Of a DNA stretch of 64,000 bases, positions 1-10,845 are shown piece after piece (the first letter of the stretch is position 1; every line of letters begins with the position of its first letter). The notes below the pieces were generated by a model that saw nothing but the letters and a program-made list of their open reading frames with translations, searched no databases and was not told where the DNA came from. The stretch is taken from contig JAKULF010000001.1 in the NCBI GenBank assembly GCA_022661535.1, forward strand, positions 2,418,001-2,482,000, in the 5' to 3' direction. The translations under genes were made by a program, and so were the position numbers. Source of the DNA: Eutypa lata (Eukaryota; Ascomycota; Sordariomycetes; Xylariales; Diatrypaceae).

Positions 1-1
1 T

Positions 2-892
2 AGCTACGCAGGACCTGCGCACGCCGTCTACTTTGCGACATACGAGGCGGTTAAGCATCTGATGGGTGGCAACAGAGCTGGCGTTCATCATCCCCTCGCA
101 GCAGGTAAGAAAAAATTAAGACGATTGTTGGATGGTGGTTTTGGAGACCCCCTTGCTTACCTGCTTTGTAGCTACAAGCGGAGCATGCGCTACTATTGCT
201 AGCGATGCCCTGATGAACCCCTTTGACGGTATGGCTCCATCTATCCTTTAATTTATCTATACACAAAATTCTTTGCCCTGGGCAATGCGCGTGTCTAACA
301 AAATGGAACAGTCATAAAGCAGCGGATGCAGATACAGAATTCGAGCAAGGTGTATCGGTCGATGTTCGATTGCGCCAAGTATGTCTATAGAAATGAGGGG
401 CTCTCTGCCTTCTACATTTCCTACCCTACGACGTTATCTATGACGGTACCCTTTACTGCGCTACAATTCCTCGCCTATGAATCTATCTCGACAGCCATGA
501 ACCCGACCAAGCACTACGATCCTTTCACACACTGTACAGCGGGTGCCGTTGCTGGTGGGTTCGCCGCCGCTTTGACCACACCCATGGATGTTATCAAAAC
601 GATGCTGCAGACGCGGGGGTCTGCCACAGATCCCGAGTTGAGAGCAGTCAACAGCTTCGCCGCAGGTTGTAAACTCATGTACCGGCGTGAGGGATTGCGC
701 GGCTTCTTCAAGGGAGTTCGGCCGAGAGTGGTTACGACCATGCCAAGCACCGCTATTTGCTGGTCGGCATACGAGGCTTCAAAGTAAGTTTTCACGGTCT
801 ATTCACGCCCAACGCATCGCCACATCTTACTAACCCCCCCTTTTTCTTCTTTTTCTTATAGGGCATACTTCATTCGATCCAACACTTCTTGA
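2..892 (+). CDS. Mitoferrin-type mitochondrial carrier (MRS3/MRS4), 3' part
   Basis: Mitochondrial inner-membrane carrier of the SLC25 family, most like the iron importers MRS3/MRS4 (mitoferrin). The N-terminus lies outside the window. Visible exons are about <2-104, 172-228, 312-783 and 862-892, joined by GT-AG introns of 67, 83 and 78 bp that keep frame. The second carrier signature reads PFDVIKQRMQ, built across the 228/312 junction, and the third reads PMDVIKTMLQ. The segment GPAHAVYFATYE near the window start is typical of mitoferrins. The last exon adds only nine codons before TGA at 890-892. Known for the family: supply of iron for heme and Fe-S synthesis. Substrate is inferred from these motifs; another SLC25 member is possible but less likely. 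Confidence 0.88.
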
Positions 893-1657
893 TGCAATAT
901 CCGAGAGTCCCGGATTATGTCCTGCGTCTGAAGAAAAGTGCACGGTCAACTCGGCTCGGAGTTGCCCAACCCTCCCCACACCGACTTTGCAACTTTTGCT
1001 GCTTAGTCCCGATGCAATAACCCGAGTCCGAGGAGAAGAAAGGGAAAATCAATCAACCTGCCTTCGTGAATTCTGACCTGGAATCTCCGCATCCATCTAA
1101 GCATTATTCTCATGCGTGTGCGATATCGGCGGTACATTTATACGACCACCTGAATGGGTGACCATTTCAGCACATATCCCTAAATAATATGTCTACGCCT
1201 TGAAAATCCAGCGAGATATTTTGCCTCCTCCGATATCCATGGGTCATATTCGCGAATTATTTTGCCGGACAATCCGAAGAGAAATTAGAAGGTCAATAGA
1301 ACAGACGAGGGGTTCATCTAACGCGAATGTACATAGCCCAGTTTTTTTTAACCCCTCCAACCCCTCCGACCCAACCCCCCTTTTGTCTGAGGGTTTTTTA
1401 TTATTATCAAAAAGGGGCATCACTTGGGAGAAAAAAAAACACAGTGGGAAATAGATGAGAGACGGCGTTTTGTTGCGTTGGCTTCTTTTCTTCTTCTTCT
1501 TTTCTGCTCACGGTCTACCTTCGGTATGGGAAAAAGAATTTAAATGACGGTTCGGTTACTTTTGCGTTGCGTTGCGTTACTTAGGTTTGGTGGCTCCGCC
1601 GCCACCTGAACCGCTTTCACGAGGTCGACGGTTACGGTATGAAACTTGTATATTATT

Positions 1658-1704
<47 letters not shown>

Positions 1705-2841
1705 CGTTGTTGGTATTCCAGGGGTAGAGGGAAGACGAAATGAAATGAGATTGCTGCGCCTCGAGGTGTTATGGGCAACCAGTCAGTCAATCAGTCAATA
1801 TAACGCGATTTATCATGATGCCACTCTGAATGGGATCCTTGATGCCTATCTAGGTAGCTAACGTTAACTGGTGGCTGTCTTTTAGCTCTAAGGTGGTGTT
1901 GCTTATAATTCGTATGTGTCGGTCATAACGGGCTACAGGAGATAGAGGTAGAGTTTGCATTAACATGCAACTATAACGGTTTCTCTATTCAACGACACAT
2001 CCTATCGGTTTCTGTTAGAGCTTTACCCTCTATGCAGTGCACCCCATATATATCCGTCACTATCACCACCAAATCAATTTAATTACATTTCAAAAGACAG
2101 CCCTATGCAAATAAACAGTTCGTGGGGCACTGTCAGTTTGGGATTATTAAGCCTTAGTCAACCCAGGGTTGAATCTACCCCTTGATTATTTGCTTTATTA
2201 ATTACAAATATACCTAGCTGTAGACGACAGAGTTCAAATACCTATCTGGCTTGACAGAGACTACCTTTTCACTGTTGGTTGCAATGTCGATGTTTCATCA
2301 TATTTTGCGGTTTACTTGCTCTCAAGGACCGGTAGTTTTCTAATGGAACTTCATCCTCTACTCCTATCAATCCACTCAAGGAATTTGCCGAACCCAGAGG
2401 TGGATAGCCCGAGTATAAGTATATGCATCTCAATATCTAGCTGTGCATAAGTTGCCCAGAAAACGAGTTCAGAGATAAGACCAAGAAATTACATTATCAC
2501 AGGCCAACAGAACAAGAGGAAGTCAGATATTGGGGGGTTTGATACTCGAATGCTCCAGGTCATAAGCTTTTCCCCATGTCAGATTATATCACATCTGAAG
2601 CAACTCTTACAAGGCAAATATATACCAGCACAATTGACTATCAAGTTATTAAATCATCATTATCATGGCAGTTCCCTTTCGAAACGGTTCAAAAATAGCT
2701 CCACCGCTCCCACAATGGCTATGCTTATTGATTAACACCTTCCTTCAGTCGATCAATATTGACTTTCCTTTTATAGCCATTAATACGTCAAATTTCGGTC
2801 CTTCGATTCACTAAAATAGGGTGGCGGCGGATTGATGTAAA
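893..2841. other. Intergenic, no gene seen
   Basis: Follows the carrier gene and precedes the 3' end of the HET gene. It holds homopolymer runs (T, C and A tracts at 1340-1440), a short GCGTT pentamer array near 1563-1580, a TTG microsatellite at 1651-1712, and AT-rich DNA. Open frames here are short and compositionally biased. Part of it is probably the carrier's 3' UTR. Confidence 0.6.
1651..1712. repeat. TTG trinucleotide microsatellite
   Basis: About 15 uninterrupted TTG units from 1660 to 1704, preceded by ATT units and followed by a CGT-interrupted copy. It creates a spurious poly-valine frame on the plus strand. Confidence 0.95.
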
Positions 2842-4585
2842 TCAACCAATATGAGGTAAGTCCTTGACTGAATTGAGTTGTTTTGAACCCCGCCGCTTCC
2901 TTGATATGTTGTAGTTGAAATCGTTGTTCCGATTTGGCTCGATATAAAAGCCCAGCGGAAGTCCTGCTACTGACCCTCGATTTGAGATCGCGACCTCTGG
3001 TCCCCACGTGAACGATACTTTCAACCGATCGAAATCGAACCCATCAAAATCGGATCCGAGTAAGATTTCCCAGCAGGTTCGCGCCGTAGCGGCACCGGCC
3101 AAGGCTAATGCCACGTACCTGTCTGGAGCTATTTCGGTGAAGCTGCTTTGGCCGCCAGGTTTGTCACAAAGTAACAACAATAAAATGTCATCGAGGTGCT
3201 CGTGAGTGATTCTCATGAGACTATTGGGGCCATGCCATAGGCTGATGGGGCCATGAAAGGACACCTTGTCTGGTGGGAAGTAATCTGTCAACTTGTAACC
3301 CGCTTGGATCAAAGGCCAGGTGCTAAATAAGACATCTTTGCAGCTTTCACCGTATCGTTTACTTTCCCGAAGATATACAGTGGACTGAAATGCTTTGGAA
3401 GTTATCTTGTTTGGCACAGCGAACGGCCAAGCACCAGTAACTCTGGTCGCGATTGGTGTTGAATTCGCCCGATATTGGATGTGCAACGGCCATCCAATGC
3501 TATTGTCAGAACGACGGGGATTGCTTGTGTAGTTTAAGTCTTCAGTATCGTCCGAGCTATCAGTGTCTTCCAAAGCGACCTTGAGTCGGTCTAGATCGTC
3601 CACGCCGTTCCGTGCTCTATACATAGTACAATCCAGGAGTCCAATGCCGAACGAATTTTTCGTGTCAACCAGTAATATACGCAGACTAATACGCAACCCG
3701 AGGTTCGTCAGGATGTAGTGTTCATCTCTGGCTTCTAGGCTCCTGACTGCAACAGCCTCGTTGTAGAAGAAAGAAGGGGATGGAGCTAGCAGTGAAAATG
3801 ACTCGAGGCGGAGCCAATAGCCAGAAACAATAGGAGGATTAGTGAGGCCCCAGGAGAAAATAGTCTGATCGTAACGTTGTTTTATGACCTCCTCTTGTAG
3901 TCGCTGGAATGCTCTCTCGCCCTCTCCGTAGAGAAGAGGCATGTTGATTGATATCCAACAAACCCAGCAAGCAGTACGCGGCGTCTTCTACTCTTAGAGT
4001 CTCCCGTTTTGCAGCCCAAGAAAATTTCATTGCTACATCCGTACGCTGCATCGAGACGTAGAACCGTGTTGTGAAGTCCCCTCTGATGTTTGTTATTTCG
4101 CTGATGGTCCGGCGAAGGCTGGGTTTGTCGCCAATCTTGTCCCAGTGTGCATTATAGAAGACTAAGTTGATTGGTGCTAAGAGCTCTTGTAGTGTCCAGC
4201 CTCTGGTAAACCAGCGGCTGCTCCTGAATTTCGAGTCCTTTTCCGACGGTTCATCCCCTGCTGGAACATCGGATAGGTACGCGTAGCACCGAACTGAGTG
4301 ACGGTACCAGCGATACATGGAATTGATGGCTTCGGACAGCTCGGCACTACTCGACTTGTCGATACAGCACGTATCGATCCAGAACCACTCCAAGTTGTCC
4401 TTGATGGCCTGCTCACGACAACCCTGGATTTTCACAAAGCCGGCCTTCTTTTCGTAACCCGGTGTACCCAAGTCTCTAAACTGCACTTCATCGTGACCCC
4501 AAGTATGGGATAATATGCTGTATCTTGGGATGTCACGACCGTGGAACTCGACGAGTTCTAAATTGTCTACGTTGAAGAGACGCAT
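2842..4585 (-). pseudogene. HET-domain (heterokaryon incompatibility) gene, frameshifted
   Basis: The upstream frame (4585 to about 3944) encodes a HET domain (Pfam HET): YSILSHTWG, then WFWIDTCCIDK, a conserved MYRWY block and RGWTLQELLAP, ending in AAYCLLGLLDIN. In intact family members this is followed directly by MPLLYGEGERAF. Here that block is in another frame (3942 to 2842), because TTGA is duplicated on the plus strand at 3944-3951. Removing one copy would restore continuity; no intron can explain the break because all conserved residues flanking it are present. The downstream frame continues 366 codons without a recognised domain. Known for the family: non-self recognition and programmed cell death in filamentous fungi. 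Likely a null allele or pseudogene; an assembly error is the alternative. Without the downstream frame the product would be a 248-residue truncated HET protein. Confidence 0.8.
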
Positions 4586-4944
4586 TGTATAGTGTCAAGT
4601 GTGTTGCGGGGTTTGAAGTTGGCTGGTTCTCCGCTGTCATCCACCCTGGTGATTGTGAGATCCCCTCCCCCCCGTCTCAACCTGCAGATATCACGTGAGG
4701 TAACCGGCGGCAGTTAGGTATTTGAGAACTCGAAACTCTGGTTGAGTTCCCCACATGAAGACTCTAGAGATAATAGAGATAGGGTCTTCGAGGGTAAAGA
4801 ACGTTTGTGTAAATATAAGTATAATTGCATATTAATTCGAAATTAAAGGGAATACTAGAGAGATAAGCCCCTAACTGAAGGATATATATCAGATAATAGA
4901 GGGAACAGATCCGTAATAGCGCCGTTTAATAAACAAAAGGCATC

Positions 4945-7183
4945 TTAACCACCAGGTGACCCCGGCTGGCAATCATGCCCCCTAGGACAAGACTGATACT
5001 TGAACGTCCCGCACTGGTTCTTCACCTCCCCTCCGTTCCACGTGCACTTATCCCTAATAGCCTGGAACGGTGGCTCGCAGAGTGCGTCGATCCGAGCACC
5101 TACCGCATCGTCATCATCGGAACCATTCTGTCCGAAGAGATAGTCGCAATCCTCGGGCGCATCTTCTGCCTTCTCGAACCAGGCGTGGTATTCATTGTTG
5201 CTGGTGGGAGCGAACCAGTTCTCCGAGGCCCCTCCGGGACATGAGACCCTGATCCTCGTGTTCGGGTCTCGGCAGACGATACCCCACGTGGCCCAGCCTG
5301 CTGCGCAGAGCTTGATGAGCTCGTCTACCTCCGGATCGTCATGAGGGGGCCCGTGGGTTGGATAGCAGGAGGGCTCTTCGGTGGGCGTGCCGTCTTCAAT
5401 GGTCATGGTGGCGACTGCGTCAGGACAGACGGTTGTTGGGCTGCCGAGGTATGTCGTCGTGATTTGGCCGCGCATCAGGTCATCGTTACACGTGCAATAC
5501 GGATCCAGGTCATAACTATGGTAAGGGGCTCGGTAAGTCAGTTCAGGGGTTCCCTTTCCTGTGTTTTTTCTTCTTTCATGCCGGGGGCTGGGGTGGGACG
5601 TAGGGATGCGCTTTGCTTACCTTGACTCCAGTCTGCAGGAAGTCATTGTGGTCTCCTTCGGTCTCATAGTGATGCTGATCGTTTGGGTCGGCATCGTGGA
5701 GTATGTGCATGCCTTGTCGCCCTCCCCCGTCATGGTATGGGAAGTTACCCTTAGTCATGCCACCCCCAGCCTTAGCACTCGAGCAATGGCAGAAAGCCGA
5801 TGGCTCGGCTTTTGGCTTGCCGTCGAAGCCATCGCCGTTGGTGTTGCGGAAACATTGGGGAGGGATGACGTCGGGCAGCCCGGCCTCGAGCTCCTTCAGG
5901 ATCTTTTGTTGCTCATCGGACCAGTCTTTGTCAAAGTACCCTCTGGTCATCTTCTTAGTCCATTTAACGCAAGGACAGTTCTTCTTCTCACCCTAGGTAT
6001 GATGGGTCAGATATAAGAAAGAGTATGTGGGAATGAATAAAAGATAAGAGTGGACTTACCTCTGCCTGGCAGACTTTCTTCTTTCCCTCACAGTCTGCAT
6101 CATCACAGGCTGGCTTCAAGGGTATTAGCAACTGGCCCACGCTGTAGAGGATCGCTAAAAGTCGAGAAGAGTGCATACCGAGTTCTCGTCAACAGTAGCT
6201 GTCGGGTTACATGTCGAAACCGACGTCGAAGCCGTCTTCTCCGTCGACGTTGGGTCACTGTCGTCATTCTCATCCGAATCTTCGTTCGGAAGCCCAAACA
6301 GGCCACCGTCAAAGACGAACTTGTGAGCCACATCGATAGCGGGCTCAACCACGTGGTTCGCTGCCCAAAGCCCAATCGAGGCCGCGCCAGCCACTAAGAG
6401 GGCGAATCTGTTCCTCAGGGCCTGCGTTTTGAAGACCTGGACGACACCGCCCAGGCTCGAGCGGGCGTTCTCTGCGAGCTCGAGAGCGAAGTTTTCCCAC
6501 TCTGCTGCGTTGGTGAGACTGAGAGTTTCTTCGTTCTCGGCGGCTCCTCGCAAGGCATCGATCAGGCAATCCATGGCTAGGAGGGTGAAAAAAAAACTCA
6601 GTACCATCCACCATCCATCCATCCATCCGCTATGAACCACGTTGGAAAGTGAAAACTTACTATCGCGCTTCCTCAGCTTGGCCCCAGTACCACAAGATGC
6701 GGCGGCTTCTTTGACTACTTTATCCAGCTCCTGTTGGACTGTTTCGGAAAGGAGGACCGTGACATCACCGACTTCAACTCCTTCCGACGCCTAGGTTGCG
6801 GTGACGACAGCTATCTGTGGCTGGACTACCGTCGTCGTCTCAACGGCGTCAACGGTAGTGGTTAGGGTCAATTCCGTTAGGTATTCCGTGTTCGCACCGA
6901 TCCACTGTCAACCTTCCGGTCAATTTTATACTGTGAAGATGGCATTGCAGGTGTTCAAAATCATGGAGGTTCCGGAATGTCATACCTTCGTGGTACTACC
7001 CTCCATGGTGAGGTATTCCGTGTCCACGCCGATAGGGGCCGCATAGCTATGATGAATCTCAATGGTCTTCGGTTTGATCTGACGCTTGGTCATCTTCCCG
7101 GGGGCAGCTGTGATCTGAGGATGTTGAGCATGTACCAAGCCCAAAAGGGCGGCGCCGAAAAGTAGGGTTATTTGCCTATACAT
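4945..7183 (-). CDS. Orphan secreted protein, six exons, unrecognised family
   Basis: Proposed exons (minus strand): 7183-6986, 6790-6661, 6576-6179, 6113-6060, 5992-5621, 5553-4945, giving about 586 residues with consistent phases and GT-AG introns. The start is chosen because it opens a signal peptide (hydrophobic LLFGAALLGLVHA, residues ~5-18) followed by a possible Kex2 site KR at ~33. Middle exons carry a second dibasic pair and a helical stretch with a possible hydrophobic segment (FALLVAGAASIGLWAA). The C-terminal half is rich in Cys, Gly, Asp and Pro, with motifs such as FCHC, YCTC and a terminal CQPGSPGG. I do not recognise the family and propose no enzymatic role. The first intron (195 bp, acceptor CCTAG) contains a decayed copy of the end of exon 1 (the EYLT block). 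The exon 6 acceptor (GGAAAG) was chosen because it alone preserves frame. Secretion is inferred from the N-terminus. Confidence 0.6.
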
Positions 7184-8256
7184 AGCTGCTACTGGATTGT
7201 GGCAGTAGTTTTGTGACAAGGGCTATTGGGCTGGGAACTAAGGCTCTATTCAGCTAATGGTTGTCTTTTGTCCTAAGGTCCATTCTCCTTTCATCTTCTG
7301 TCCGACGGTAGGAAAATCGACTCATATTTATATATAGAACTTCCAAATACGTATCTTATTATTTTGGCTACCGTTTTACCCGCTGGTATGGAAACGTCAA
7401 TTTTTTTTGACCCTCTGTATACCAACACTATTTGTGCCGGGAACCGAGGACGCACTATGACCAACATGTGTCTAGAACTATGAACATGCCTATTAGGCCA
7501 GATCGATAGTCTCGATAGGCCGGACCCTGTTGCTATGCAGTTGTAGCTATGCACGTTGGCTTTGATGCCCTGTCGTATCATCCTGCGGTGCAGCCGCCCT
7601 AGCTCCAAGGTTGCCGCTTACACAGAGGGCTATTTTGCAATTGTGAAGGCTCTTGTGATTAATTTGTAGAGCAGCCGACCACTCGTAAGGAAACGCATGA
7701 CGGTTATGTGAGTTTAGAGGAATCGGAACCAGACTGTGCCGTTACGGTGTTGCCTCCTACAAAAATCCTTACAGTCTATTTTGCAAAGAAGTTGGCTGCT
7801 TAAAAGTGACGGTATACTATTTATACGTTTAGACAACATTTTACTACTACGGTGCTGCCTCATAAAAAAATCCTAGAATTTATCTTTAGAACAACCAGCA
7901 ACTAACAACCAACAACGAACTTCTCAGAAACTGCCGTTTAGTATGTGAGCCTTACTAGACCGCGCGTCTGAGACACTGCTTCCTACAAAAATCCCTACGA
8001 TTTATTTTAGAACAACCGTCGTGTTGGAAATTGGCGTTTAGTATGTGAATCTTCGCCAGATTGCTCGGCTGCGATGCTGCCTCGTGTAAGTTGAGGGGGG
8101 TGCTTACCAAGTTGGCCTCTTAGTTAGGGCCATAGAGCATTTAGTTATAAATATATCACGTTTTCCTTGATACTACTCGCTCCCGCTGATTATGATTTTA
8201 TTGTTGTTCGGCCAGATAACCAGGCCTTGTATTATTGTCCCTAATAAACCCGAGTA
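7184..8256. other. Divergent intergenic region with degenerate repeats
   Basis: Lies between the starts of the orphan secreted gene (minus) and the metalloprotease (plus), so it should contain both promoters. No gene was seen. Most of 7670-8090 is a field of imperfect repeats, annotated separately. Confidence 0.5.
7670..8090. repeat. Degenerate ~100-bp tandem repeats
   Basis: Four copies of a core starting TGCCTC/TGCTTC then CTACAAAAATCC begin near 7751, 7856, 7977 and 8077, a period of about 100-120 bp. A second shared block, GCGTTTAGTATGTGAATC, occurs near 7933 and 8034, with a weaker copy near 7700. Copies differ by substitutions and small indels, so the array is old. No coding frame runs through it. 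Confidence 0.65.
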
Positions 8257-9806
8257 ATGGCTTATTTTAACTTCCTCAAGTCGAAGCTTGCAGCTTCGAT
8301 GCTTCCTTTAATGCTCCTCTTCACGAAGCAAAGCCACGCTGGATACGCTATTCAGGACGACTGGTGAGCTAGTTCAGACCTGATATACCTTATGTAATTT
8401 CGAAGTAACCCTTTCTAACGGAAGTATAGTAAGCTACTAACCGGTCGTTATCTGAGTGTAACATCCTTGGATGCTTACATAACCAGGCACCGATCTTCAA
8501 CGCGCCTTTCTCGAGAAGGGGTTTTTGTCTGCCAATAGCTTTGCATCTCTTGCCGAGGCCAATACGGCTGAGCATTATAGCCCCGCCGGGACCCAACTGT
8601 TTCAGTGGTTGTACGGCACCGAAGGCCTTGATTGGATGCGAGTGAGTGTGTTAAGTATGTTTTCTGCACAGCAGAAATTTCTGTTTCTTCTGCCTCAATG
8701 GACCTTTTCCTCGCTTACTAGGACATGAACAGGGATCCTGAGAGGCATATCTCAGAATTCGAGACCCGTCGAAGGCCAACCCCAAGGAGGAGCAGGAACC
8801 GCTGATGTTGTAAGTCTCTATTTAATACCTGTTGATAGGTAACTAGGTGATCCTTGCCAGCTGAAGTATTGACGAAGCCTGTCAGCTAGTCTTTTGTACA
8901 CATGATCGCCTGCGAGAGGGAAGAGCCCTGGCCAGTGGCGAAAGAAGAGTGTTTGATCCAGGTGAGAGAATTCCAGAAGCCGACCCCTTCCCCCCTAGGT
9001 GCTCAAGAAGGTTCTATTGCTAATGAAAATTCAACATCAATTTCCAGTGACCAAGGAGTTCCTCCAGTCTAAGCTCGACTGCAGTCTTGCCATGGCCTTT
9101 GCGTTCGTGCCAGACGTTGAAGATGAGAATGAGCAGCCAGATACTTTGCAGATCTGCCCTTGGTTTCTCGACTATGCCATGAAGCAGGATGCCCAGTTCC
9201 AAAGCAAGTTCAGCGCTGGTAAAGTTGCTTGGATGATAAAGAACTTTAAGCTGGACAGACTCGCGACTTGGATCGCGTATACGCCTATTGATTTGTTCCA
9301 GCTGTTTGACAAAGTCCTGGTCCATGAAGTGAGACCCCCAGTGGCGCGTCTGCAATGCGTAACAACTGACCTGAGATAAAAAGTTATCACATACGCGACG
9401 AGGCGGAGAATTAGATGACGTTGGAGGGTTTTTTGGCTATGGTATGTCTTCAGAGCGTGTGCTGTTCTACTTCGGGGCAAAAAGAGAGCTAACGCCTTTC
9501 TCAGGCTGGAAGAACTGTCGCCAGTTATCTGCCCAACGTGGGGATAAGTCGCCGCACAGGAACGCCGGTAAGTTCTCTTTTGGACTTCTACTCATCTTTG
9601 TTGAATTCTAACACTACCTCTCAGATACTATCGCTTTGTTTGGTTCCATCTCTGGACTGATAGTCAAGGGTGGTAAGATGCATGAGGATGGGACATTTGA
9701 CAAACCCCCCGAGGGTGGCGATGGCAATGAAGACAATGATGGAGATGCGCAGGAAGACGCGGGAGAAGCGACGAAGAGGAAGATTATGAAGAAGTGGGCC
9801 TCGTAG
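8257..9806 (+). CDS. Secreted HExxH zinc metalloprotease (deuterolysin/lysine-metalloendopeptidase-like)
   Basis: A signal peptide opens at 8257 (MAYFNFLK..., hydrophobic core LPLMLLF) with a GTGAGC donor at 8364. The clear catalytic part runs from about 9000: an exon ending in VLVHE at ~9328, joined across introns to LSHTRRGGELDDVGG (from ~9382), GWKNC (~9505-9570) and NADTIALFGS (~9626), stop at 9804-9806. The join creates HELSH, the HExxH zinc motif, followed by a Gly/Asp segment and GYGWKN, then NADTIA, all typical of fungal proteases with the lysine-specific metallo-endopeptidase/M35-like fold. The tail is acidic (Glu/Asp/Gly) and ends lysine-rich. Exons between 8364 and 9000 show family-like pieces (QLFQWLYG, an ADV block, FCTHDRL), but I cannot join them all in one frame. 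Either extra introns or decay is present; treat the N-terminal model as uncertain. Confidence 0.65.
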
Positions 9807-9966
9807 TTCGATGCCTCGAACCTGAAGGGACGGTCGTTGTTCTGAGGTTGTTTTAATAGTTCAATGGTTTATCAGAAGGTTAGTAGGTTAAAGGAGATAG
9901 GTTGAAGAGAAGGTCACCAAGATTAACATACATGAGTGAACTTCAGTACGTATTCGCGGGATCCCT

Positions 9967-10845
9967 CTAGAAGGCCAAATCGCTTATTACTCGGCGGATA
10001 ATGGTACATGGAAGTGTCGCCTCCCGCGTCGAGGCAGCGGCAGGGAAAGGAAGTATAAGCTCGAAATGCTCAGGACGCGTCACCTTTCTGATCCCCTCCC
10101 ACAAAGTCGATTCGCGTTCTGTCCATTCTGAAACCTGCTGCAGCCAAACAAACACCAACTCAACTCTCAACCACTTGAGTCCTTCCATGGCCGCCAGAGC
10201 ATCCCAAATGTCTACCCAAAGTATCTCACGCCTGCCAGTATTTTTTGGCTTGAGGTAGAGGGGGTGATAGAATTCCAAGTTAAGGTTGATCCGGGAAATG
10301 TGGGCGATATGAGTCGCCGGAAGGCGTTTAGACATGACCGTGATGCATCGCGGAGCAGACGAGAAGTCGAAAAAAGTCTCTCGATAAAGAGTGTCTATGC
10401 ATTCAAAGTAACTGATGAGATGGTTAGTAGAGGGGCGTGAACAGATGAGACAGGAGGTATACATCTTCTTGCACGCCAATAGTAGCGATATGTGATTGCA
10501 TAGAATTTTGGCCTGAGTGCACACATCAAAATGACGGCCCCGTGCGATTACACCATCTGCATCCCATTCCAAGCATTCTCTTGCGCGAAGTCTTTTGCGC
10601 GATCGGTGGATGTGAACCCCATGCTGCCCATGCTGCCCATGCCCACGGAAGTAGGTCTCCCAGATCATCTGGCGCAGCTCGGGGGGCAAACGACTGAAAA
10701 GAAGCGACGCATCCTGCTCTTTGGTCATGCGAGGCGAGATGGGCGCCGGCGGGAGAAAAGGCACCAGGTTGCGAGCCTTGGTGAGGAGCTTGTAGAAGCT
10801 GAGAGATAGCGACATGGTGGTGGTTATGAAAGGTAAAGGTGTCAT
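9967..10845 (-). CDS. DUF7730-like protein
   Basis: Encodes SRLPPELRQMIWE after residue ~50, the hallmark of the F-box-like fungal DUF7730 family, then a body of predicted helices and strands with a CKK[I/M]Y block and DTLYRETFFDF. The frame is open for 292 codons, but it contains a 51-bp segment (10462-10412, minus) with donor GTATAC, branch site CTACTAAC and acceptor CATCAG. Removing it gives CKKIYFECIDTLY, which matches the family pattern, so the spliced product is about 275 residues. The start may be 10845 or the internal ATG at 10815. Family function is unknown; it is often expanded in accessory regions. No neighbour suggests a partner. Confidence 0.7.
   Translation of the reverse strand: MTPLPFITTTMSLSLSFYKLLTKARNLVPFLPPAPISPRMTKEQDASLLFSRLPPELRQMIWETYFRGHGQHGQHGVHIHRSRKRLRARECLEWDADGVIARGRHFDVCTQAKILCNHISLLLACKKMYTSCLICSRPSTNHLISYFECIDTLYRETFFDFSSAPRCITVMSKRLPATHIAHISRINLNLEFYHPLYLKPKNTGRREILWVDIWDALAAMEGLKWLRVELVFVWLQQVSEWTERESTLWEGIRKVTRPEHFELILPFPAAASTREATLPCTIIRRVISDLAF

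Noticed and set aside
1646..1861. 71-codon poly-valine frame
   Set aside because: Produced by the TTG microsatellite; no other protein-like sequence.
5561..6016. 151-codon plus-strand frame with hydrophobic stretches
   Set aside because: Overlaps exon 5 of the orphan secreted gene, whose frame has supporting splice sites; hydrophobicity is an antisense artefact.
7670..8090. CRISPR-like array
   Set aside because: Repeats are imperfect, ~100-120 bp apart, with no uniform short direct repeats, and the genome is eukaryotic.
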